In this document: one piece after another, positions 23,763-30,421 of the stretch | Numbering within the stretch: position 1 is the stretch's first letter | Layout: every line of letters begins with the position of its first letter | NCBI GenBank assembly: GCA_934130265.1 | Contig: CAKOYC010000002.1 | Span: 1 to 31,507, forward strand | DNA: 31,507 nt | Direction of reading: 5' to 3' | From: an uncultured Bacilli bacterium | GTDB taxonomy: Bacteria; Bacillota_I; Bacilli_A; RF39; UBA660 | The notes under the pieces: model-generated | Told to the model about the DNA's origin: nothing | Database searches by the model: none | The model's input: only the letters and a program-made list of their open reading frames with translations | Program-made: the position numbers and the translations under genes

Positions 23763-25154
23763 CTACTTTCTTTCAAAAGTTGTACCATCACGACCGTCTT
23801 TTAAGATTATTCCTTGTTCTAACAACTCATCACGTATTGCATCAGCTTTTTGATAATCTTTTGCTTCCTTAGCTTTTCTTCTTTCTTCTATTTTAGCAAT
23901 TATCCAAGAATCATCTTGACTATTTTCCTCATCATTACTTATTAAATCCAATGATAACACTTTATCAAAATCTTCTACCAGATACAATTTACTCTTACCT
24001 GATAGTTCTTCATCTTTTAAAACATCATATAACAAAGTTATCATATTAGAAGAATTTAAATCATTACTAACTGCTTCTTTAAATTTATTAATATAACTAG
24101 TTATTTTATCATTATTTAATTCACCATCATCTTTAATACTAGCTATTTTTCTTTTTAACTTTAGATATGCATTTTCTGCTCCATCTAATATTTCGTAACT
24201 AAAAGTCAACTGATTATGATAATAAGAGTTTAGACATAAATAACGATAGCTTAAAGGATTATAACCTTTCTCTTCTAATAAAGATACGGTAAGAAATTCT
24301 CCTCTTGATTTACTCATCTTTCCACCTTTATCATTCAAAAATCCCATATGTACCCAAAAGTCACACCAATCATGACCAAGATAAGCTTCACTCTGAGCAA
24401 TTTCATTAGTATGATGAGGAAAAACTGCATCTTCTGCTCCACAATGAATATCCAAATAATCTCCTAGTTTCTCAATTGAAATACCAGAACACTCTATATG
24501 CCAACCAGGATATCCTACTCCCCAAGGTGAATCCCATTTAAGCTCTTGATTATTAAACTTAGAATTGGTAAACCATAGTCCAAAGTCAAAAGGATTACGT
24601 TTAGAATTATCTTCTTCTATATCATTTCTAACTGCTACTAATAAATCATCTTTATTTCTACCTGATAATTCATAATATTTAGAAAACTTTGAAGTATCAT
24701 AATAAACATTACCATTAGCAATATAAGCATAACCATCTTTTAATAGTTTTTCTATCATCTTTATATACATAGGTATATGATCAGTAGCAGGAGTTACTAC
24801 ATCTGGTTTTCTAATACCTAGTTTTTTACAATCTGTAAAGAAACAATCTGTATAATACTTAGCTATTTCCATTGAAGTTTTATGCTCTCTTTTAGCAGCT
24901 ACAAGCATTTTATCTTCACCAGTATCACCATCACCTACTAAGTGACCAACATCAGTAATATTCATCACTCTTTGAACATCATATCCTAGATACTTTAATC
25001 CTTTCTCTAAAATATCTTCCGATATATAAGTTCTTAAGTTACCAATATGAGCAAAATGATAAACTGTCGGTCCACAAGTATACATTTTTATAATATTACC
25101 ATTCTTAGGTTTTAATTCTTCAATTTGTCTTGTTCTAGTATTGTATAATTTCAT
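23763..25154 (-). CDS. cysS: Cysteinyl-tRNA synthetase
   Basis: A 463-residue class I synthetase that charges tRNA-Cys. HIGN (36-39) is the HIGH-type ATP site and KMSKS is at 279-283. The zinc ligands that discriminate cysteine are C27, C222, H247 and E251. The C-terminal anticodon-binding region ends with the usual REDELLEQG-like helix (IRDELLEQGIILKDGRDGT). AGAGGAG lies before ATG 25154. It heads the operon cysS, YugP-like, mrnC, rlmB, sigH, tail-anchored gene. The leader is too short for a T-box. Confidence 0.97.
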   Translation of the reverse strand: MKLYNTRTRQIEELKPKNGNIIKMYTCGPTVYHFAHIGNLRTYISEDILEKGLKYLGYDVQRVMNITDVGHLVGDGDTGEDKMLVAAKREHKTSMEIAKYYTDCFFTDCKKLGIRKPDVVTPATDHIPMYIKMIEKLLKDGYAYIANGNVYYDTSKFSKYYELSGRNKDDLLVAVRNDIEEDNSKRNPFDFGLWFTNSKFNNQELKWDSPWGVGYPGWHIECSGISIEKLGDYLDIHCGAEDAVFPHHTNEIAQSEAYLGHDWCDFWVHMGFLNDKGGKMSKSRGEFLTVSLLEEKGYNPLSYRYLCLNSYYHNQLTFSYEILDGAENAYLKLKRKIASIKDDGELNNDKITSYINKFKEAVSNDLNSSNMITLLYDVLKDEELSGKSKLYLVEDFDKVLSLDLISNDEENSQDDSWIIAKIEERRKAKEAKDYQKADAIRDELLEQGIILKDGRDGTTFERK

Positions 25155-25178
25155 ACTTTCTCCTCTTTTCTTTTATAT

Positions 25179-25207
25179 AAATTATCATAAAAGGTCATAT
25201 TTTTCAA
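25179..25207 (-). promoter_or_regulatory. Promoter of the cysS-sigH operon
   Basis: TTGAAA (25207-25202), 17 bp, TAATTT (25184-25179) on the minus strand. The -10 box is weak. It overlaps the region just after the hpf terminator. Confidence 0.5.
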
Positions 25208-25213
25208 GGCTTA

Positions 25214-25238
25214 GAAAAAGCAGTTAATTATTAACTGC
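25214..25238 (-). terminator. Terminator of hpf
   Basis: GCAGTTAA-taa-TTAACTGC hairpin followed by five T on the minus strand, 6 nt after the hpf stop. Confidence 0.88.
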
Positions 25239-25244
25239 CCTTAT

Positions 25245-25778
25245 CTATTCAGATTCAATTAAACCATAGCCACCATTTTTTCTTTTATAAACGACTGCTT
25301 CCTTCGATGTATCAATATTTTTAAATAGATAAAACTGATGTCCTAAAAGTTCCATTTGTAAAATTGCTTCTTCTTCATCCATTGGTTTTACTTCTACTTG
25401 TTTTCTTTTAATTATTTTATCTTCTTTTTCTTCATATTCAATATCAGTTAAATCAATCATCTTAAAATCTATTCTTGTCTTATCTTCTCTAGACTTTAAT
25501 CTTGTTTTATTCTTTCTAATTTGACGTTCCATTACATCTATCGCTTTATCTACAGCTGCATAAAAATCTTCTTGTGTTTCTTCAGAACGAATAATAAAAT
25601 TGTGAAGTGGAATAGTTATCTCCACTGTCTGACGATGTGAAGATACTCTTACTACTACACTTGCTCTAACAGTATCACTATTTTCTAGATATTTATCTAG
25701 TCTCTTTAGTTTCTCCTTAATATAGTCTTTCATTGCTTTAGTAACTTCAATTTTGTCACCACGGATAATTATTTCCAT
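25245..25778 (-). CDS. hpf: Long ribosome hibernation promoting factor
   Basis: A 177-residue long-form HPF, which pairs 70S ribosomes into inactive 100S dimers in stationary phase. The N-terminal S30AE domain has the pattern MEIIIRGDKIEVTKAMKDYI. The C-terminal dimerisation domain is clear (AILQMELLGHQFYLFKN, then VVYKRKNGGYGLIE). ATG 25778 is preferred because AAGGAG lies 9 nt upstream; the longer reading from 25811 would run through the -10 box. Monocistronic. Confidence 0.95.
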   Translation of the reverse strand: MEIIIRGDKIEVTKAMKDYIKEKLKRLDKYLENSDTVRASVVVRVSSHRQTVEITIPLHNFIIRSEETQEDFYAAVDKAIDVMERQIRKNKTRLKSREDKTRIDFKMIDLTDIEYEEKEDKIIKRKQVEVKPMDEEEAILQMELLGHQFYLFKNIDTSKEAVVYKRKNGGYGLIESE

Positions 25779-25801
25779 ATTATCACTCTCCTTATACCTG
25801 T

Positions 25802-25810
25802 AGTATAGCA
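25802..25810 (-). promoter_or_regulatory. Extended -10 promoter of hpf
   Basis: TG-C-TATACT on the minus strand, with a poor -35 region. A TTGACA farther upstream (near 25840) is too distant to pair with this -10. The start would be near 25795. Confidence 0.6.
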
Positions 25811-25874
25811 TAATATCTTTAAAAAAAGAAGATAATTTCTTGTCAAAAATTATGTAAAATTTATGGGAAATAAT

Positions 25875-25908
25875 GAAAAGAACTAGCTATCTTACAGTAG
25901 CTGGTTCT
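25875..25908 (-). terminator. Terminator overlapping the end of the cold-shock gene
   Basis: An 11-bp stem, AGAACCAGCTA / TAGCTAGTTCT (one G-U pair), with an 8-nt loop, then TTTTCATTATTT on the minus strand. The last six codons and the stop of the cold-shock gene form the ascending arm and loop. Confidence 0.8.
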
Positions 25909-26105
25909 TTTATAGGCGTAACATCAACGGCTTGATATCCTTTACTTGTTTCTAGTAAAGTAAACTCTACATATTGACCCTCCGATAAAGTCTTATAACC
26001 GATGATGTTAATAGTTGAATAATGGACGAAGATATCTTCATTTTCTTTGTATTCAATGAATCCATATCCTTTATCATTATTAAACCATTTTACTTTGCCT
26101 ATCAT
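25887..26105 (-). CDS. Cold-shock domain protein
   Basis: A 72-residue single-stranded nucleic acid binding protein (CspA/CspB family), a five-strand OB fold. RNP1 is KGYGFIEY and RNP2 is DIFVHYSTI; the N-terminus IGKVKWFNNDKGYG is typical. ATG 26105 is chosen because GGAGGTGA lies just upstream and family members start at this point; a longer ATG at 26120 would sit on the ribosome site. The leader is about 70 nt, which fits the long leaders of cold-shock genes. Divergent from agrB. Confidence 0.95.
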   Translation of the reverse strand: MIGKVKWFNNDKGYGFIEYKENEDIFVHYSTINIIGYKTLSEGQYVEFTLLETSKGYQAVDVTPIKEPATVR

Positions 26106-26180
26106 TTGGCTCACCTCCATAAATTATTACACCAACTAAGTACGTCCCGGTTTTTGAACTTCTTAAAACGATGTAATTGC

Positions 26181-26189
26181 ATCTTATCA
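26181..26189 (-). promoter_or_regulatory. Possible extended -10 promoter of the cold-shock gene
   Basis: TG-A-TAAGAT on the minus strand with no clear -35. The start near 26174 would leave a leader of about 70 nt containing a short near-palindrome, GATGCAATTACATC. Confidence 0.4.
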
Positions 26190-26214
26190 TAGTTTTTTCT
26201 ATTTTTTACATTTC

Positions 26215-26249
26215 TACCGTAAATAGCTTTTAAAATACTCTAAACGGTA
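26215..26249. promoter_or_regulatory. Inverted repeat upstream of agrB (possible regulator site)
   Basis: TACCGT (26215-26220) and ACGGTA (26244-26249) form a spaced inverted repeat between the divergent cold-shock and agrB genes. On the minus strand ACCGTTTAG resembles the staphylococcal AgrA half-site ACNGTTNAG; the opposite arm, ACCGTAAAT, resembles it less. Known AgrA sites are direct repeats about 12 bp apart, so the match is only suggestive. Confidence 0.35.
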
Positions 26250-26315
26250 AACATTATCACTTATCATGACAGAGAATATTATTTTTAAACAAAGGCTTTA
26301 AAAAGATGTATATCT

Positions 26316-26345
26316 TTGATTACATAACATTTTTTATAGTATTAT
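26316..26345 (+). promoter_or_regulatory. Candidate promoter of agrBD
   Basis: TTGATT (26316-26321), 18 bp, TATTAT (26340-26345), just before the chosen agrB start at 26369. An alternative, TTATCA-17-TATTAT, lies near 26253-26281. Neither is strong, as would be expected for an activator-dependent promoter. Confidence 0.4.
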
Positions 26346-26368
26346 TAGTTCAACAAGAGAGGTATGAA

Positions 26369-26953
26369 ATGAAAGAAAGATTTTTAAATAATTGTATTTC
26401 TTTTGTTAAAAGTAACAATATAGAAATACAAGAAGAAGAACTAAGATATGGACTAGAAGGTATATATCTAACCTTTGGAAAATTTCTAATAATTCTTCCA
26501 CTAGCATTCTTACTAGGAATAATTAAAGAATTTATTTTAACACTAATATTCTTTAATATTATTAGATATCCAGCTTTTGGTATACATGCAAATAAATCTT
26601 CAACTTGCCTATTTTCTTCAATACTTATATTGGTAGGTATTCCATTACTAATGTCAAAGATTACTATTACTTTACCAGTTAAAATAGTAATATGTATAAT
26701 TACATTTATTTGTTTTATACTATATGCTCCAGCTGATACAGTAAAAAGACCTTTAACCAACAAAAGAAAAAGAGTCTTAAGAAAAATAGCAACCTGTATA
26801 ATAGCACTTATCTATACAATAATTATAATAATATTTAATAATAATGATATTTCTATATATTTATTATCAGGTATGATAATAGAAACAATTCTAATTTTAC
26901 CTATTACTTATAGGATATATGGTATGCCATATAGGAATTATTTAATGGTTTAA
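26369..26953 (+). CDS. agrB: AgrB, autoinducing-peptide processing membrane protease
   Basis: A membrane cysteine protease that cuts the C-terminal tail of AgrD and makes the thiolactone. From ATG 26369 it has 194 residues (family about 190-200). The catalytic pair is His73 and Cys80 in FGIHANKSSTCLFS, the same seven-residue spacing as H77/C84 of S. aureus AgrB. Five or six hydrophobic segments follow. AGAGAGG lies about 8 nt before this ATG; an ATG at 26306 would add 21 residues not typical of the family. agrD follows after 41 nt containing a strong hairpin. The normal agrCA genes are on the other strand. Confidence 0.92.
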   Translation: MKERFLNNCISFVKSNNIEIQEEELRYGLEGIYLTFGKFLIILPLAFLLGIIKEFILTLIFFNIIRYPAFGIHANKSSTCLFSSILILVGIPLLMSKITITLPVKIVICIITFICFILYAPADTVKRPLTNKRKRVLRKIATCIIALIYTIIIIIFNNNDISIYLLSGMIIETILILPITYRIYGMPYRNYLMV

Positions 26954-26976
26954 ATGTTATTTATTTAACATTTAAA
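26949..26976 (+). promoter_or_regulatory. Hairpin between agrB and agrD
   Basis: A perfect 11-bp inverted repeat, TTTAAATGTTA / TAACATTTAAA, with a 6-nt loop, starting at the agrB stop codon and ending 18 nt before the agrD ATG. It has no U-run after it (AATAG follows), so it is more likely an RNA-stability or processing element than a terminator. Confidence 0.6.
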
Positions 26977-26994
26977 ATAGAATAGGAGTCAAGT

Positions 26995-27114
26995 ATGAAA
27001 AAAAGAGTTGCAAAATTACTAGTAGCTTTAGGAATGCTTGCTACTGCATCTGCTAGTGTTGGATGTTTATGGTGGGCAGTTGATGAACCAAAAGCATTAA
27101 AAGGAATGGACTAA
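26995..27114 (+). CDS. agrD: AgrD, autoinducing peptide precursor
   Basis: A 39-residue peptide, short enough to be missed by most gene callers. ATG 26995 follows AGGAG by 8 nt. It has the AgrD layout: a basic amphipathic N-terminus (MKKRVAKLLVALGMLATASA), a core SVGCLWWAV and an acidic tail DEPKALKGMD in the place of the DEPK-type tail of other AgrD proteins. The single Cys24 starts the predicted thiolactone ring, CLWWA (five residues) or CLWWAV (six). The C. perfringens AgrD core, CLWFT, followed by a tail with EEPKSL, is a close match. The stop lies in the loop of the shared terminator. Confidence 0.92.
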   Translation: MKKRVAKLLVALGMLATASASVGCLWWAVDEPKALKGMD

Positions 27115-27129
27115 GTTCATTCCTTTTTT
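27100..27129. terminator. Bidirectional terminator between agrD and agrC
   Basis: AAAGGAATG / CATTCCTTT stem (9 bp) with a 9-nt loop. On the plus strand it ends in a T-run, on the minus strand in TTTTAATGCTTTT. The ends of both agrD and agrC lie within the hairpin. Confidence 0.85.
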
Positions 27130-28406
27130 ATTATTATTTTTTGAATAAAATTATTATTCTCTATTAATTTTCTAGTATAAATACCAATTCTTTTATTAAC
27201 TATTTTTTTTGCAAAATGTAATCCATTTCCATGTCCTTCTCCTTTTGTAGTAAATCCTTTTTTATCTATTTTATTTAAATCTATATTTCCACTAAAAGAA
27301 TTTTCAATTAAAAAGGTAATTCCTAAATTTGAATCATATATCTCAAACAAAATCTTCTTTTCATCCGATGCCTTTGCAGCTTCAATAGCATTATCAAAAA
27401 AAATACCAATCAAATGACTTAAACTTTTTTCTTGTTCCCTAGTAAATCTATAATTATTTTCAGCTAGTTTAGTAACATTTATGGAAAGTTTTATATTTTC
27501 TTTATTTGCAATTAACATTTTGTAGTATATTAAACTTTTCAATTCACCCTTTGGTACATTTTTTAATTTTCCTAACAAATATACATCAGTAGTTAAATCA
27601 ACATTCAATATTTCCTCTAATTTTTCCAGTACTAGTCTATCATTGGTTAAAGCTGTCAACTTAGATAACTGATTCTTATACTCATGAATTTTTAAATCTT
27701 GTTCTTCCTGATAATTCTCAATATTTTTCATACATTCATATAAAATGGCATTTTTATCTTCTAATTGATTGTATTTAATTAACTCACTTATATATACAAA
27801 TACAAGTGTTGCTAAAAACAATGCAAGAAGGTTAATAATAAAATAAGTATGTGTTGGTTGAAAAATATCAGTTATACTATAATAAGCTATACCAATGGAA
27901 AAGAAAGACAAAATAGCATATAGAATTATGTTTTTATATTTAGATTTGCTTATTTTTATTATACTATTATTAGTAAGTCTTGTTATTAAGGGTATTTTAA
28001 ATAAAAAGTATGTAATAATTGATACAGAAAGATTGGTAATAAGAAGTACAAGGAAATTATTAATTAATTGATTATAGTTTAAAAAGTTTATAACTATTGA
28101 TGAAACTACTAAATCTGGTATAATTGAAAGAATTATAAAATACATAACAATAACAGAAGAGCTCATCAAATTAATACTAAATAAGTTATTAACTAGTAAT
28201 ACTAAACAGAAAAAAGAAAAAATATTAAAAATAATATTATATCTAGGAACATAAAAAACAAGGCTTGGTACAACACTTATAAATATCCAAAAGATTGTAT
28301 TTATAGATATCAATTTTATTCTTTCATCAGTCAAATACATTGTAGTAAAAATTATAGCTAAGCTCATTACTAAATTATTTACACACTTCACCATAACTAA
28401 GGACAC
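27117..28406 (-). CDS. agrC: AgrC-like sensor histidine kinase
   Basis: A 429-residue membrane sensor of the autoinducing peptide. Residues 10-210 contain six or seven hydrophobic segments. The dimerisation helix carries the phospho-acceptor H241 in KIHEYKNQLSKL, typical of Agr/Bly-type kinases. The ATP-binding domain has the N box HLIGIFFDNAIEAA (N339) and the G box GHGNGL (391-396), with no separate D/F boxes, the GHKL arrangement of this group. The start is uncertain: GTG 28406 with GGAG 10 nt upstream, or ATG 28394. Either overlaps the end of agrA, so translation is probably coupled. It is convergent to agrBD. Confidence 0.9.
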   Translation of the reverse strand: MSLVMVKCVNNLVMSLAIIFTTMYLTDERIKLISINTIFWIFISVVPSLVFYVPRYNIIFNIFSFFCLVLLVNNLFSINLMSSSVIVMYFIILSIIPDLVVSSIVINFLNYNQLINNFLVLLITNLSVSIITYFLFKIPLITRLTNNSIIKISKSKYKNIILYAILSFFSIGIAYYSITDIFQPTHTYFIINLLALFLATLVFVYISELIKYNQLEDKNAILYECMKNIENYQEEQDLKIHEYKNQLSKLTALTNDRLVLEKLEEILNVDLTTDVYLLGKLKNVPKGELKSLIYYKMLIANKENIKLSINVTKLAENNYRFTREQEKSLSHLIGIFFDNAIEAAKASDEKKILFEIYDSNLGITFLIENSFSGNIDLNKIDKKGFTTKGEGHGNGLHFAKKIVNKRIGIYTRKLIENNNFIQKIIIKKE

Positions 28407-29118
28407 GTTCCTTCAACTCCTTTCTTTTGCCTCTTGCTACCAAATCAGTGGTTTCACCTGTAAAAAAAATAACAGTATTTGTTTTAACATTATATTCAAC
28501 AACCTTATCCACATTAATGATAGCACTACGATGAGTTCTTAAAAATCTATTATCTAATAGTACTTCAATTTCTGATAACGACTTAGTTATTTTATATTCA
28601 CCACTTGCCGTATACAAAATACAGCTTTTACTATTCAGCTCTCTTTCTATAAAAATAATATCTCTATACCTAATTTTAAAAACAGAATGTTCTCGCTCAA
28701 AAGCTAAACAATTATCTGTATTTCTATATTTAGATAATACTATAGATATAACTACTTCTAACCTTTCATAACCTTTTTTAGATTTTTTTATATAATCTAA
28801 AACATCTAAACGACTAGTTAATACTTTATTTCTATATTTACTAAAATTAGTTACAAAAATAATCAGTGAATTCCAGTCTCCAAGTTTATATCTTATATAT
28901 CGAGCTACATCTGTACCGTCTATTCCAGGCATTTGAATATCTAAAAAATAAACATTAAAACCATTTGGATTTTTAACAAAATTGAAAAAGTTTTCATCAT
29001 AACAACTAAAAAAATGGGTTTTATATTCAATCATACTTTTAATCATACAATGATCAATTTTTTCTTTGATAACATTTCTAAAAATTTCTTCGTCATCACA
29101 TATAATAAAATTTATCAT
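28375..29118 (-). CDS. agrA: AgrA-like LytTR response regulator
   Basis: A 247-residue response regulator. The receiver domain (1-125) has the acidic pair in ICDDEE, the phospho-acceptor Asp60 in YFLDIQMPG and Lys in DYIKKSKKG. The LytTR DNA-binding domain (about 135-240) includes FKIRYRDIIFIER and FLRTHRSAIINVDKV. ATG 29118 is preferred because GGAGG lies 8 nt upstream and the fold begins there; an ATG at 29160 is longer but unlikely. It is transcribed before agrC, the reverse of the usual agrC-agrA order. Expected targets are the agrBD promoter and perhaps other loci. Confidence 0.93.
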   Translation of the reverse strand: MINFIICDDEEIFRNVIKEKIDHCMIKSMIEYKTHFFSCYDENFFNFVKNPNGFNVYFLDIQMPGIDGTDVARYIRYKLGDWNSLIIFVTNFSKYRNKVLTSRLDVLDYIKKSKKGYERLEVVISIVLSKYRNTDNCLAFEREHSVFKIRYRDIIFIERELNSKSCILYTASGEYKITKSLSEIEVLLDNRFLRTHRSAIINVDKVVEYNVKTNTVIFFTGETTDLVARGKRKELKERVLSYGEVCK

Positions 29119-29140
29119 CCAGCATACCTCCGATTCCATT

Positions 29141-29149
29141 ATTTTACCA
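29141..29149 (-). promoter_or_regulatory. Extended -10 promoter of agrAC
   Basis: TG-G-TAAAAT on the minus strand, with a poor -35 region. The start near 29134 leaves a short leader before ATG 29118. Confidence 0.45.
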
Positions 29150-29180
29150 TAATTTTCCATAAATGTGGATATTTTTTAAC

Positions 29181-29210
29181 AAAAAACCAGTAGTTGTTTA
29201 ACCACTGGTT
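29181..29210 (-). terminator. Terminator of the tagO-like gene
   Basis: An 11-bp stem, AACCAGTGGTT / AACTACTGGTT (one G-U pair), with a 4-nt loop followed by TTTTGTT on the minus strand. The stop codon of the tagO-like gene lies in the ascending arm. Confidence 0.85.
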
Positions 29211-30327
29211 ACTTAACCATTTTTTGTTTTTTTCTCTTTTCTTTCTTAATAGTTCCTTCAAATTTATCAATAATATTATCAGTCACTTCTTTATTTTTAG
29301 GAGAGATAATACTAGTTCTTAAAACAAACCATACTACTACTATAAATATCAAAATATAAAATACTTTACCTAAAACAGGATCTTTAAGTATATAGAAGAT
29401 TGAAGCTGTTGCAAATAAGAAATCAATTCCATAAATAATTAATACTGTTGTTCTGTGAGAAAAGTTCATTCCTAATAATTGATGATGTATATGATCCTTA
29501 TCTGGAGCAAATGGTGGCTGGTGCTTAAGAAGTCTTCTAATAATAGCAAACAATGTATCAAGAATAGGTATACCTAAAATCATTATAGGAACAAATAAAC
29601 TGGTTAAAGCAGGTCCTTTAAATTCTAAAAGTGTTATTACTGCTATTATAAATCCTAAAAACATAGCACAATCACCACAAAATATCTTAGCTGGATGAAA
29701 ATTATGAAGTAAGAATCCTAAAGTAGCACCTAACATAATAAATGTTAAAATCATAACAAGACTACCACTTCTACCTTGAAAGAAGCCAATTATACCAATA
29801 GTTAAAAAGAAAATACTGCATATACCACCACATAAACCATCCAAGCCATCTATTAAATTAATAATATTTGTACAAGCTACTATAAAGAAAATTGTCAGTG
29901 GATAAGACCAAATTCCAAAATCAATTGTATAACCAAAAGCCGTAATATTATTTAAAAGTATTCCTCCATAAAAGACTATGATACAAGCAGCAATTAATTG
30001 TCCCAGTAACTTTCTACTTGCTCTAATAGATTTTATATCATCAATAATACCAGTTAGAATAATAATAAAACTTCCTATCAAAATTGAATTCATTTGAATA
30101 CTTTCTATTCCAAATAACATATAGCCAACTAAGAAAGCTAAAAATATTCCAACTCCTCCAAGTTTAGGCATTACTCTTTTATGAATATGTCTATTACCTT
30201 CATCACTTCTTGGAACATCTAAAGCACCTATATGAAAGGCTATTTTTTTCATTCCAGGCATTATTAGTGCTGAGCAAAGAAAGGTTACTGCTACTATCTT
30301 TAAAGCACTTAATATTTCTTGATTCAT
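29209..30327 (-). CDS. tagO: Undecaprenyl-phosphate GlcNAc-1-phosphate transferase (TagO/WecA family)
   Basis: A 372-residue polytopic membrane enzyme of the WecA/TagO/MraY superfamily. It transfers a sugar-1-phosphate (GlcNAc-1-P in TagO) to undecaprenyl phosphate, the first step of wall teichoic acid or other surface polymers. The signatures are GIIDD, NIINLIDGLDGLCGG, IFCGDCAMFLGF and the HIHH loop DKDHIHHQLL, characteristic of WecA/TagO rather than MraY. About ten hydrophobic segments and a basic tail. ATG 30327 has AGAGGAAG upstream; a TTG at 30351 would start inside the -10 box. Monocistronic, upstream of agrAC and downstream of mbl. Confidence 0.92.
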   Translation of the reverse strand: MNQEILSALKIVAVTFLCSALIMPGMKKIAFHIGALDVPRSDEGNRHIHKRVMPKLGGVGIFLAFLVGYMLFGIESIQMNSILIGSFIIILTGIIDDIKSIRASRKLLGQLIAACIIVFYGGILLNNITAFGYTIDFGIWSYPLTIFFIVACTNIINLIDGLDGLCGGICSIFFLTIGIIGFFQGRSGSLVMILTFIMLGATLGFLLHNFHPAKIFCGDCAMFLGFIIAVITLLEFKGPALTSLFVPIMILGIPILDTLFAIIRRLLKHQPPFAPDKDHIHHQLLGMNFSHRTTVLIIYGIDFLFATASIFYILKDPVLGKVFYILIFIVVVWFVLRTSIISPKNKEVTDNIIDKFEGTIKKEKRKKQKMVK

Positions 30328-30350
30328 TTTACTTCCTCTTTTCTTATTCA

Positions 30351-30379
30351 ATTATATCAGTTTATATTCTATTGTACAA
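30351..30379 (-). promoter_or_regulatory. Promoter of the tagO-like gene
   Basis: TTGTAC (30379-30374), 17 bp, TATAAT (30356-30351), with a TG extension (TG-A-TATAAT). The predicted leader is under 20 nt. Confidence 0.75.
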
Positions 30380-30390
30380 TTATTTTAGAA

Positions 30391-30421
30391 AAAGAAAAAA
30401 GTCTAGTTCTCTTCTAGACTT
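30391..30421 (-). terminator. Terminator overlapping the end of mbl
   Basis: AAGTCTAG / CTAGACTT stem (8 bp) with a 7-nt loop, then TTTTTTCTTTTTC region on the minus strand. The last codons and the stop (30405-30403) of mbl are within the hairpin. Confidence 0.85.

Noticed and set aside
25155..25244. T-box or cysteine riboswitch before cysS
   Set aside because: The leader is about 20-30 nt and the only hairpin there is the hpf terminator.
26350..26763. Minus-strand 137-codon frame opposite agrB
   Set aside because: The plus strand encodes AgrB with its catalytic His/Cys; the antisense frame has no recognisable features.
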